A stretch of DNA of 64,000 bases from Pempheris klunzingeri. Lineage: Eukaryota; Chordata; Actinopteri; Acropomatiformes; Pempheridae. The stretch lies in the NCBI RefSeq assembly GCF_042242105.1, contig NC_092022.1, forward strand, positions 25,759,501 through 25,823,500, written 5' to 3'. Below, one piece after another: positions 34,590-46,200 of the stretch (position 1 is its first letter; each line of letters begins with the position of its first letter). Both the position numbers and the translations under genes were made by a program. Under the pieces are notes generated by a model. It saw nothing but the letters and a program-made list of their open reading frames with translations, searched no databases and was not told the origin of the DNA.

Positions 34590-37500
34590 TCTCTTTCTGT
34601 AGTATTTATAAGTTATTCTTTTGTATATGTTTTATGTCTATTTGTACTGTATATATTCTGTTTCTTTTTGTTGCTGCTGTTTGGATTGTGTCTTAAATGT
34701 GAGGTACAAATAAAGTTTACTTGCTTCAATTTGTTTCTCATTTGATAAAGTTGTGACTTTTGTGAGATGCTGCACTTATTTTTTTTACTGACTTTAGGCA
34801 AGACTTTGACTTAAGGCCGTTATAATCTCACAGTTTGGGAACTATTATGTTTAACCTTGGTGAATGAATCTCAGCACAAGAATTCCAGTGTTCGTGCCCA
34901 AGCAGTTGTGGGAAAGTGGCAAAAATGTGAATGTATAGTCATGATATGTTCAATATTGAGGGTGTTTGCTAATGTGCTTAGTTTAGCCAACTGGCTTCAA
35001 AATGTGCAACTTTTATTTTGAAGGTGAGCTGTCTCCATTTACAGCTCTGGACGACTTTGGACGATGTTTTTCTGTATGTGGCCCTCAGTGAAAAAAGTTT
35101 GGACACCCCTGAACTAGACCAAACAACAAACAGTCTGTGGAGTCACCACACATGTTTAAAAATATCAAATAAAGGTAAGTAATTCCTCATAATTAATATA
35201 TTTTTTCACAACAGTTCATGTCAACATGGTACATGTCCTCCAGTAGAATTCATTCACTTTAAATGATTGTTGTTGCTGATGTCCCATCCTGCCATACATA
35301 CTTTTGTGATGCGGTCATCTGGAGGTCTCAGTGGTATTACTCACCTCAAACCTCCAGAGGGCAGCAGCTATCCATAGAATTCTTCTAAAACACCACAAGT
35401 GTGCTGTCAGCTAATAAATTCATGACAACCAGGACAGCTTTCCAGATTCAGCACCACTGCTTGTAATTTGAGATTGCCCTCAATTGTTTGGGACATCTGG
35501 TCATCTGCAGTGATACAAAGCAGAGTGAAAATCAAACTTTGACAGAGGAACAATATAAAGGTTTTAACTGCTGAACAACTGATAGGGCTACAGAATATAT
35601 TCATAGACGAGGGAAGACGTAAGGATTGATGGCACAATAAATTTAGGGCTGGAAGAAGAATCTAGTCTTATATACGAGGCTTAGATTTAAAATGTTTGAG
35701 CCAAATGTACAATGTGAATCTTATTAGTCTGCTCACAGAGTGATATGGGTGCCCTTGGAAGTTTTAATGGTAGAATAGTCAGTCACTGGTGGGGTTAGAA
35801 AATATCATCAGTTTAATCTTTTCTACATTTAAAACTAGTCTGTGATTAAGAAGTGCTACTTGGAAAGCATCAACTGCAGACTGGGCCTGTCTTTGAACGA
35901 GGCTGCTTCATCTTTAAAATGAGTAATAGAAGAAGAAATGTACTACAGGTGACCCATGACGATCACTTTTACATCACGGAGGAGCTGCTTGATGTTAGCA
36001 GGCTAAAGAGCACCACGACAGGTGAGGATGTTTCTGAAGCTGTGCCAGGTGCAGTTGGCATGATGGGACTAATATGGGACGAGCTGTGTGGAGGTACGAT
36101 GGGATGGAGCTCCAGCTGGGACAGGTGAGCGCAAAGGAATCTACGGTGTCCACCGAGGGGCAAGAAAGTGGAGGTAAGGCTGTTAATTGGAGCACCAGGG
36201 CTCTAGCACAGACTATTTCAAGCTTCCCTCTCTGATGGTGATGCTGTGCTGCAGCGGTTTTATTCCCTGAGATCAGAAATGGACCAGTTTTGAAGAGAGA
36301 AGGACTCTTCATGAGCTCAGTGATCCTCTCTGGTTGGCAGGTTTAGTGGATCTCACTGATCACACTGAACAAGCGCCTACAAGGCAAAGACCAGCTTGTA
36401 CCACTACTAATAAATGAAAGCCCACTAATGGAAAGGCTGTTTTTATTCTTGAATCATATTCAGTTATCAAGCAGAATTTACCTACATTTGATTGATTCAC
36501 CTCTAGTGGATTAACGTGAGCAGCTCTGCAACTCCCAGCCTCTTGAGCTTGTCGTGACGTCAGCAGTGCTGTCGAGGGAGCTACTATGTCTGAGGGGGAA
36601 GCTGCCGATGTGACTAATATGTATTTCCCCTATGTTTTTTGAAGGGCAAAGTATAGTGCGCGATGTGATGCCTTCAAGTACTATGGGAAATAAATAAATA
36701 ACTGAATTTAGAGTGGCCACCCCTGTAGTGAGGATGGTGAGGGCCTTGCACAGCACGTGGAGAGGTGTTTTCATGCATGGCTGATGTCAGGGCTCAAGCC
36801 ATTATTTTGATTTCCTATAGTTGTGACTTTATTTATCCTCATAAATAATTTTCTTTGTTTGTCACAATTCCTGGATTGCATGTGTAAATAAATGTCCATG
36901 TATGGGACCTTCACCACACCTTCTTGAGTCTGCTTCCCAATAGACCCTCAGGCGAGACGATCTTACAGAGTCCCAAGTTTTTGTGAACTAACTGTGAACT
37001 GGACCCTGCTATTAGCTACCATTGGTCAATTTGTAGCATGTGACCCCTGGACTCCTCAGGTCAGGTCACCTGGGCTGCAGCTGTCTGCACCTTTCTCTTT
37101 CTCCCTCCATGGACTGGTAACACAACAACAAGTTTAACTTGTCATAGACACTGCTGGAGCTTCCTGCTCCTAATCCACAGAAGGATTTTGGTTGCAGTTA
37201 TTAATTAATTAACATGATTCAAAATTGATAGTTTAATATATTTAATGAGACTGAAGCAGTTAAGTTGGCTCTCTTTTGTCTTCTTGATGTCTTTATTATG
37301 ACCCAATGGTCGATAAAACATGTCAACACAACAGTTCCTTAACCAGAGCTGCTCCCACTGTCCTTCAACCGTGTTTTCAAACTAAATTTAAAATGTTTAA
37401 AAGTACTGCACTCTCTCATACTCAATGGTTAAGAATTCCACATCCTGGCTGCCTTAACCGAGATTAAATATTGAAAATAGAATTAAGAAATAGAAAATAC

Positions 37501-37972
37501 TCTTTGGGACACTTCAGCCACACCTTAACATTGGTAATGACCATACAGTGTGTGGGGGGGACGTGTCTGTGCGTACCCAAATCTACTCCTATGGCACTTT
37601 GTATTACAGTAGTAGTAGTAGTTATCCTTTTCATGTATGCAGTTTTTCTGCAAAAAGATGCCTCACTGTTGGAACAAGCACAGTGACAGGCTTTTAGTGT
37701 GCTTCCTCTTGTTTCAGAATATCACAAGCTTTTAGTGCAGATGCTAGTTTTAGTGCCAAGATAAATAATTTACTTGTGAGATTATTTTCTGGCCTCTGCA
37801 GTGCAGACAAGGTTGCTGATAGGACTCTTTGTGTGCCATGTGACCAAGGAGGAGGGAGTGGAAAGCCATATTAACTCCTCCACCCACTATTTTTAAAGCA
37901 GTCCAGAAGTAACTCCGCTTGGCTTTAGGTAAAACACACACTGCTTTTGTCAGACCACCACCAAGCTCAGTC
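34590..37972. other. intergenic between the cyclase and kcnab2
   Basis: Unique-looking AT-rich DNA. The only mobile-element trace is a hAT-type right terminus near 35070-35113 (GTTTGGACACCCCTG). No exon can be supported between 35.1 and 37.9 kb, although a promoter for kcnab2 must lie in or near its right end. Confidence 0.4.
35070..35113. mobile_element. solo hAT terminus
   Basis: GGCCCTCAGTGAAAAAAGTT TGGACACCCCTG reads like the right TIR of a hAT-Charlie element. No matching left end is seen nearby, so this is a truncated remnant. Confidence 0.5.
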
Positions 37973-38023
37973 ATGAGCAGTGTAGTCCAGAACCCCTACA
38001 TCGGCCGAACGCCAACCACTCGG
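37973..38023 (+). CDS. candidate alternative first coding exon of kcnab2
   Basis: An ATG opens 17 codons (MSSVVQNPYIGRTPTTR) and runs straight into a good donor (CGG|GTGAGT). It ends in phase 0, and the next kcnab2 exon begins in phase 0 right after an acceptor, so the two could be joined. KCNAB genes use several alternative 5' exons, but this peptide is not one I recognise. Support is the donor, the phase and the position only. Confidence 0.4.
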
Positions 38024-40235
38024 GTGAGTAGCTCAGAGTGTTTAACATGTTTGACTGATAACGGGATAAAAGGATTGATGTTGCATGGATATGCTGCCCA
38101 TGTCTGGAGTACTGTATGGAACCAGGACAGGGGGCTTAGAGCATGGTGGCCCAACATTGTGTCTCTTTCTCTTGTTCTTCTCCTCTTCAGTCTCAGTGAA
38201 AGTGGCTAGATGATAATAATAATATATATCTTCGTCGTCGGGATGGGGAAAGGGGGTCTTTAATTATTGAGTGCTTGGGGAATTTGTAGTATATGCGCTC
38301 TAGCAGGTCAGGAAAATGGAGAGCGCAGAGATTGTACTCTTGATTTATTTGTGAGGACATCGTGAAGGTTGGAATTCATGAAATTTTAAAGTTCTTATAC
38401 AGCTGGATTTATAAAAGTAGTTTTGTATGATCTTATGAACATTTATTGCTGCATTTCATTGGAAAAAAATACCACTTCTCAGAGGCGTATGATATTCTTT
38501 ATAAAACCAGATGATGATTAAACACAACTCCTTTCTAACTTGTATTTTGCAGAAAATAATGTATTGTTAAAATTGGCTGCATCAGTGACCCATAAATCAG
38601 TCTGGTAGTGTTTTCTTACCTTTTCCAGCAGTGGGTGATGTCTTCAAAGGTATTTTCACAGTGGAACGTGCTGAGAGAGACACGGTCTATAATAAATGAA
38701 TCATGTTTTTTTGTATTCATTTGAATGAATAAATGAGAATGGTGCACATCTAATATTTATTAACACAATTTTTACACCAACTCAAAGGACCCTGACGTAG
38801 TTTGCGTACAAACCAATGGATCTATGAACGCATATGTGAGAATTGTTGTTCAGTGACTATAATTCAGCATTTAATGGCATTGTTCCCATCAGCAAGCTCA
38901 GAGATCTGTGTGACTGGATCCTGAACTCCTGATGGGCAGATCCCAGACTGTGCAGACAGATGACCCTGCATCCTCCAGCCTGACCCTCAACACGGACACC
39001 CCTCTGTACTCCCTCCTCATGGTTGACTGCTTGGCTACCCAAGATCACTAGCAATCACACACTTAAGTGTTTAAAACTTGCTCACCAACAGTCTTTAAAG
39101 ACTTGTTGCTGTGTTTGTGACCTGTTAGGGGCCTTTTTCTGGGCAGTGTGGCTGTTTCAGTGTTTTCTATGTCAGGAAGTGTCATGTTAAGGCCCATGGT
39201 TGTTTGTAGCTCGGTATAAGGTCGGTTGTGCAGAGTGGTTGTGGTGGTTCTGGCTCAGTCTGGATTTTAGTCGAACATTGAAATGCATCGTTGTTTTACT
39301 GTTTGCCAGCCAGAGACTGTAACCTTGGCACAGTGGCCTCTGAATCAGAAGAGTCCATGTTAGACTAAGATATCTATCAGAGAGAGTAAAGCACAAAAGC
39401 TCTGAAAAGGACTTGGCCCAAACTGAAGAGGAGAAAGTTATAACAATGTGGTTGAAGACTGAGCCGACTCCTGACATTAAGCATGTACACACCCCACTAC
39501 CACGTTGTGACGGTCCAGCCGTGGTAGCTGTGTTCATGGCTGTCATAAGGTGGGCTGTGAGCTGTGGTCCCTGGAGCAGCAAGAGTAGTCTGATGGTTGA
39601 TGTGTTTCATGTAAACAAACTGAAGGTGCATAACATCCCTAATGGCTTTCACCTCCAGTGATGTAGAAATTGTAGTTAGCTGGATCTAAGTCCAGTTACG
39701 TGAGAAGCCTTCTGAGCTGTACTCTCAATGCTGTGTCTTTGTGTTCTTGTCTAACACTCAATTAGAGTTTAGCTCAAGATTATCTTGTCTTTGAATTCTC
39801 CCTCCAGCCAACAGTGCTATGTCTCCCCAAAGTGAATTATCCTCATGCATGCCACAATTCCACAGATGTCTACCCAGGCACCTGGTATGTGAGTATAGAT
39901 TCAACAGCATTGTCACTGTATGTGTGCATATCTTCATTTCATTCACACAACCAGCAAAGCACAACAGTCCTTCACATACTTCACTCCCCAATAAATGATT
40001 CAGTGTTTGTACTTCAATAATGCAGACAGTAGAGACAGAGCAGAGACTGTGAAACACAGCTGTGATTTAGTTACACGCCGTGACGCACCTGGCAGTTGGA
40101 ACAGGTGAGAAGAGTGTCAGGACAGTCAATGATCGATCGACCCTCTCAGATCAGCTGAGGAACATTTATAGTTATGAATCTATCACACTCCTGTTTAATC
40201 GTGACTCCACATTTGATCTTGTTGTTGACTTGTAG

Positions 40236-43200
40236 ATGCCCAAGCCCGGGGGCTGTGGAGGAGCGCCACCCGGGAGTCGAGACGGCAGTGGGATATATCG
40301 AAGCAGTAGCATCAGCAGTGGAAATGGTGGATCTGGAGGAAAGATACTGTCCCTGTCATCAATGAACGAGAGCGTGCACAGTGGCCTGAGCTGTTTCTTG
40401 TCAGAACAAGCTCTGGAGCAAGAAGAGAGGCAGCAGCGCAGTAGCCAGTTGGCAGAGTTTCAGCGCTTGAGAGAAGTTCGTGCAGCTGCTCAGCTCAAAA
40501 ACCTGGAGGATTTCCTCAGGATGAACCATGTTTCACTCAAGGACAGCACATCTTATGCCACTGGCATGATTTACAGGTAAGATGAGACCATGTATGAAAC
40601 ACAGTTAGACCCCTGAGTTCAGATGTGAAAGTGGCCAATATAAATCTACCAGCAGAGCAACAAATTACAAGTGATTAAGGAGTCATGCTACGAACAATGG
40701 ATATGAAGTCTATATAAAGAATTACAGTATTTGTTTCCTCTACTAACATCGTAGCTACATGAATAAAACCACTGATGACAACTGTTCATTGAAGGCTTTC
40801 AGTAATGAGCGGTGACATTTTTTGCCGCTGAAACTTTCTGGCACATTATTAATCATTATATAATATTATATAATATTAATCACATTGACGTAGGCACATT
40901 TCAAGCCCCTTTTTGTATGCAGTGGTTATGAATGAGGACATGCATCAACAAGGGACATACAAGGGAATACAAACATGCACTCTTATCCACCCACCTGCCC
41001 TTGCTGACACCCCCTGTCATATTTAACACATCAGGAGGTGATGACTTGTTGGTTCTTGAATATATTTACCATAACAGGAGCTAATGAAGTGAGTTCAAGA
41101 GAAACTGCAGCACTGTGCATCTCCCAGCTCAAACAAATGGATGAAAAAATGAAGAAACTATCTCACTACCGTCACAACCAAATCAATATCATGCTGAACG
41201 ACACTGGACCCACTTACAGATACTGAGCTCATTGCCGTGTTTGCATTGCGCTAAAAGGTAAAACTGATTGTTTTTAGAAAAATAATTAAACTTGGGTCAC
41301 ATTTTTATTATTGAGCTGCTGAATTCTTGAAATATTGTTATTTAGGGGCTGCAAATATTGTAACACTATCTTATCGACAAGCCAATAATATTTGTGTTTT
41401 TTCCAAATACTGTGTGTAACTGGTGATACTGAGAGATGAGCAGTATTTCAATTAAATATATTTAGAAAACGTATTTAGTCAATTTTATGCTGGACAGAAA
41501 AATAAAAAAAACAATCTGTAAGTAATTTGTAACAAAATACTTGTATATGTGGGTTACATATTTAAAATACATGTAATTTATATATATATATTTATATATA
41601 TGTAATTTTATTGTCAAATAAAATAAAAACAAAAGGTTAAAACTGTAGATAAAGACTGTACAATTGGCCTAATCAAACTCTTACATGAATTACACGACAT
41701 GATGTGAGTACATCAACAGGTGCACCAAGAGTTACAGTACGTCGTTCATGTGATCAGAGTGATCACACACTGCATGCTAGGGAAAGATCACCGAATGACA
41801 ATTAAGAGCAATTAACGAACGTGCTCTTGAACTGGCAGATAAACTAACGAGCGAGTGACGTTAACGTACCAGCTGAGCCCCAGACGCACTCAGACAGTGG
41901 CGTCTTGTGGTTTATCGTCTTAAATATGGGGCACAGGACAAAATTCAGTTCTGGCAGAGCTACACGTAGGTGTTTTATAGTGATCAGTCTTAATAGTTGT
42001 CAGGGAAATGTCCTCTGCACAGAGTCCAAAGTTAGCACCAGCCTCTCGCCTAATGCAAGTAAAAATCGATGTTGGTGACATAAAACAAAAAATGAGGTCA
42101 TCTGCCGAGTCGATCGATCTTTGTCATTACAAACCCTCATCTGTACAACACATTGTCTCCTCTTCCTCAGTCCATACTGTGCTCTGTGTTTGTTACTCTG
42201 CACGTGAAGCACATGGCTCTGAGCCGTAGTGGGAGACCTCTGCTTCAAGGTTGTTCTATCGTATTTCTCTTCTGTGGTAACAAACACAAAACAGCAGCCT
42301 GTGGTCAGCGAGACACTTCATGGCTGAATTAAGTCAATTGAAGTAGACGTCCTAAAGATCTCAGCATCTGTGGCACTAAGCGTTAACTGCAGGTTGACAG
42401 AGGTCCAATTAGTGTCTCATTTATGGTTTTAATGTTCAATTTGTTACTTTCGTTCTTTGGATTTGCACTGGATGGATCTTTGCACTGGATGGATCTTTGT
42501 TTGGGATAATATCTGGTTCCTCACATCACTAGCAGAGACCAGATAAAAACAGTGCCTGCCCTCTGTAGGAAACAAACCACTGCCAGATGACGGCCGCCTC
42601 TGGTGCCTCATGTTTCCCTTTGTTTTAGTGCAAAAAAGTGCAGGTACATTTTGAAAATGATCACATTTAATGAACTCTCTTTTTACAAAACATTATGAAC
42701 TGAACCTGAAATTTCTTAAGAAAAATAAATGCAATTTCAACAATATTATGCCTCAGATTATGATTTATTTATGTGCAGCTTTGGTTTGTTTGACCTGTTG
42801 TAGGTGGTTGTATAGTGTATAAAGTCTGGACACTTTGATATGTACAATAGAATACATCGACATTCTGATATTATTATACTTTATAATCTTCTGTTCTCAC
42901 TAGATTGGGATTTATTTTGTCAACAGAAATCTGGGAAAATCAGGCCTGAGAGTTTCCTGTCTTGGATTAGGTGAGTATGGTGTATATGTGCAAACCTATC
43001 CACGATGACATGGACTACGTTTACAGGCACAAAACATTGCAAATGTGTTGTTAAACTAATTATTTTGTCTTCACTCACGCACCAGCATCACTAATCTGTG
43101 CCTGCACTCTCTCAAATGTTGGCTTGCAAACTGAACAATGTGCAGATTTGTTGCAATACAGTTGAGTTCATATTTGGAATGGGATCATAAGCACACACAC

Positions 43201-46200
43201 ACTGTGATCATTTTATTTTTGTGCAGGCACGTGGGTTACCTTTGGAGGCCAGATAACACAGGAGGTAGGAATGAACACCTGAACAATCTCATGTCATCCA
43301 GGTTGTGACAAAGACTTTCAGTTTCATGATTCAGTCTGTATATCTGTTCTCAACAGGGCAGCGTTTCTCACAACAGAAGATGAGACTTGTGTTTACCCTT
43401 TGTAGTGCACATGTGGAAATACTGTTTGATCAGAATCAGAATCAGGATTCCTTTAATAATCCCCAGGGGGAAATGGCTTTTTGTTACACACAGCTCCAAA
43501 AGAATAAGAATAAACTTCAAACACAAAAGTAATAATAATAATAAAAATAATACCACTACTGCTAATAATAATAATGATATATAACATGTACACTCAGAGT
43601 GAGGAGCTGTGTTATATAATTATAATAATAATAACAATGATGTTTTGGGTCAAGTGTCCACCACTTGGTCCAGACTGAAGTATATCTATCTACTGCTGCG
43701 TGATGGTACAGACGTCCATGGTCCCTGGAGGATGAATTGTAATAACTTGCGATTGGTGATTGGTTCCATCATCTGATCTAAAAGGCAAATTTGTCCTACG
43801 CTTTGGTTTATGACCCAATACCTGAAAGTCTTCTAGGCTTTAACCCTTTAACATTAACCCTTTCATGCATGAATTCTGATAACCTCAGTCAGGATTTTTT
43901 TACTAAGTGTTTTTATTCATCTTTAGGCTGAAAAACAAGATTTGAACTTCACTTGCAGTGGCTTCCCACTGGGCAGCAGTGTATGAGATGATGTAGTAGC
44001 TTCACTGTCGTGGCTGATGTGCAACTACGCCATCAAAACTCATATAACATATACAAGAAAACAGCTTTTGAATAGCTGCACACTGTAGTGACCTCTATGC
44101 ATGAAAGGGTTAAATACCTATAACAGATTTCATGACATTCCAGCCAGTAGTTGTTGACATATCTCACTCAAAACCAAAAATGGCAGCCTCAGTTATTGGG
44201 ATTCATCCTCTGGGGACCTTGAATATCTTCACACAATGGTATGGATATGGCAGAATGGTGGAGCTACCGAGCACTTAGCGGCTTAGAGGTTTCTCTTTAA
44301 TAGCTGATGTGGTGAAGCTTTGTTGAGGCCATTTAAAGAACCTTTGACTTGTCTGCAGAAAGCTCTCAGAAGTCAGACGAAGGGAAAATACTAAAGTTTC
44401 ACACTTTGCTCAACTTTATCATCTGAAATGTTGCTGTTGAAGGTGGCAGAGGAGCTGGTGACTTTGGCATATGAGAATGGAATCAACCTGTTTGACACAG
44501 CTGAAGTTTACACTGGTGGGAAGTAAGTATAGCTCTGTTTAAACTCAGTCTCTCATATTTAGATCAAATCAAGATGTGTAATACAGTTTTGTTTATGCTT
44601 TTATGCTCCCTTTTACCAGGGCTGAAGTTATCTTGGGAAGTATCATAAAGAAGAAAGGATGGAGGTATAGTTGAAGATTGTGTCTGTGATATTGATACTA
44701 GTAGGATCACAGTAGAAGGTTTGTTTATTTTCCACCATTTCCATGACATTTTTTCTATATTTTGTTCAGCAACATAATCCCCGTTTTGGAAAATACAGTT
44801 CAGTAGTTGATGTATAATTCATGTTTTAAAGACATAACTATTGTTTTAGTAGGGTGTCACCATCAGAGGGGCTTTGTTCACAGCAGCACGTTTGTGTGTA
44901 TTTAATATAAAAAAACAGCTCATGGTGACGACAGACCCCCCTGAAGGATTCCCTGATCCTTGTTGACCATTACTGTCGTTGTTACTCCACCCTGTGAGTG
45001 GAGCAATAACTGGGACTAGGTTAGAGTCATATTTGAACTTGTTTGGCAATGGGGTGTCACACTGGGTGTCCCACAGAGTTGTGGGGTAGGACAGTGTCAG
45101 ATCAGCACATCTGGTGGGGGCTGCTACTAGTTGTACTGGAGGTCCCTGAAGTGGTCTGTCAGTCCCAGTGCTGTCTCATTTACCTGCAAACTGACCCAGA
45201 TCTCTACAACCTACATGACCCACCTCTCCTGATTCTAGGCCACTTTATTCTTCATCAATTCACCTCCAAAGGAAAACTGCAGTCAGATCGATACGACATC
45301 ATGTCTCCACATTGTGGAAATTCTGGAATTGCCACTAACATATACGTTGTTATATATAGTTTTTCATTCATTGGTTCTTACTACATTCAGCATATCTGGG
45401 CTTGCATGGACAATTATTTGCAACCTGTCTTGTGTTCAGCCTACTGTAAGTGAAGGCAGCTGTGTGTAGCATTTTTGTATATACTTGTCCTGAAAGTTAG
45501 AAATATGATACAAAATACTGCATGGTATTTGAATAAATAAACTATCAAAGTTTGATTTCTATTTTTATATGTATTCTCACCTGCAGGCGTTCCAGTTTAG
45601 TCATCACCACCAAGCTCTTCTGGGGCGGAAAGTATGTATCTGCCTGCCTCTCTCTAGATATTTCAGTTTTTTATTTTTAATGCATTTGCAAAAATTTCTA
45701 AAAATCTTTTTTCACTTTGTCATTATGGGGTATTGTGTGTAGATTGATGAGAAAAAAAAAGGATTTAATCCATTTTGGAATAAGGCTGTAACATAACAAA
45801 ATGTGAAGGGGTGTGAATACTTTCACTGTATATGCTCTTCCCCTGTTCCCCTGGTTCCTCGCCTGTCAGAACACATGGTTTTCAACAATAATACAGCTGC
45901 TGTTGGTAAACTATGGCAGCTCCTGTGGTGCAGAGACACACTGTCCCAGCCAGAGGGCTCCATCCTCCACTTCCTGGATATCAACATGCACACTGTCGCC
46001 CATAAAGTTGGAATAATTGTTCAATACCTCCAATGTTGTTAAAGCCTGAATACACAGTTTGTAAAGGTTCACTGTGGTTTAAGTTTCACTGTGATCTGTT
46101 TGGAAGAGTTTGATCAATAAAGTTGAGAAGATATAAACTTTATTTAACAAGAATAAATCACATTGTCACAATCATTTCATGAGAAGAGGTGAAAAACATT

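Larger units (their letters stand above)
32679..34720 (+). other. probable 3'UTR of the cyclase gene, interrupted by Tc1
   Basis: After the TGA there are about 300 bases of unique sequence, then the Tc1 element. Unique sequence resumes after 34589, with an AATAAA at about 34708 that could be the polyadenylation signal. Whether transcripts read through the transposon is unknown. Confidence 0.4.

Noticed and set aside
39808..39884. Possible extra kcnab2 exon after a strong acceptor (ctccctccag) and before GGTATGTG
   Set aside because: Its 77-base length breaks the phase between the candidate first exon and the exon at 40236, and the peptide resembles nothing in KCNAB proteins.
42000..42287. 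Opposite-strand frames of 95 and 73 codons in a kcnab2 intron
   Set aside because: No known domain and no repeat signature; cannot be supported as a gene from sequence alone.
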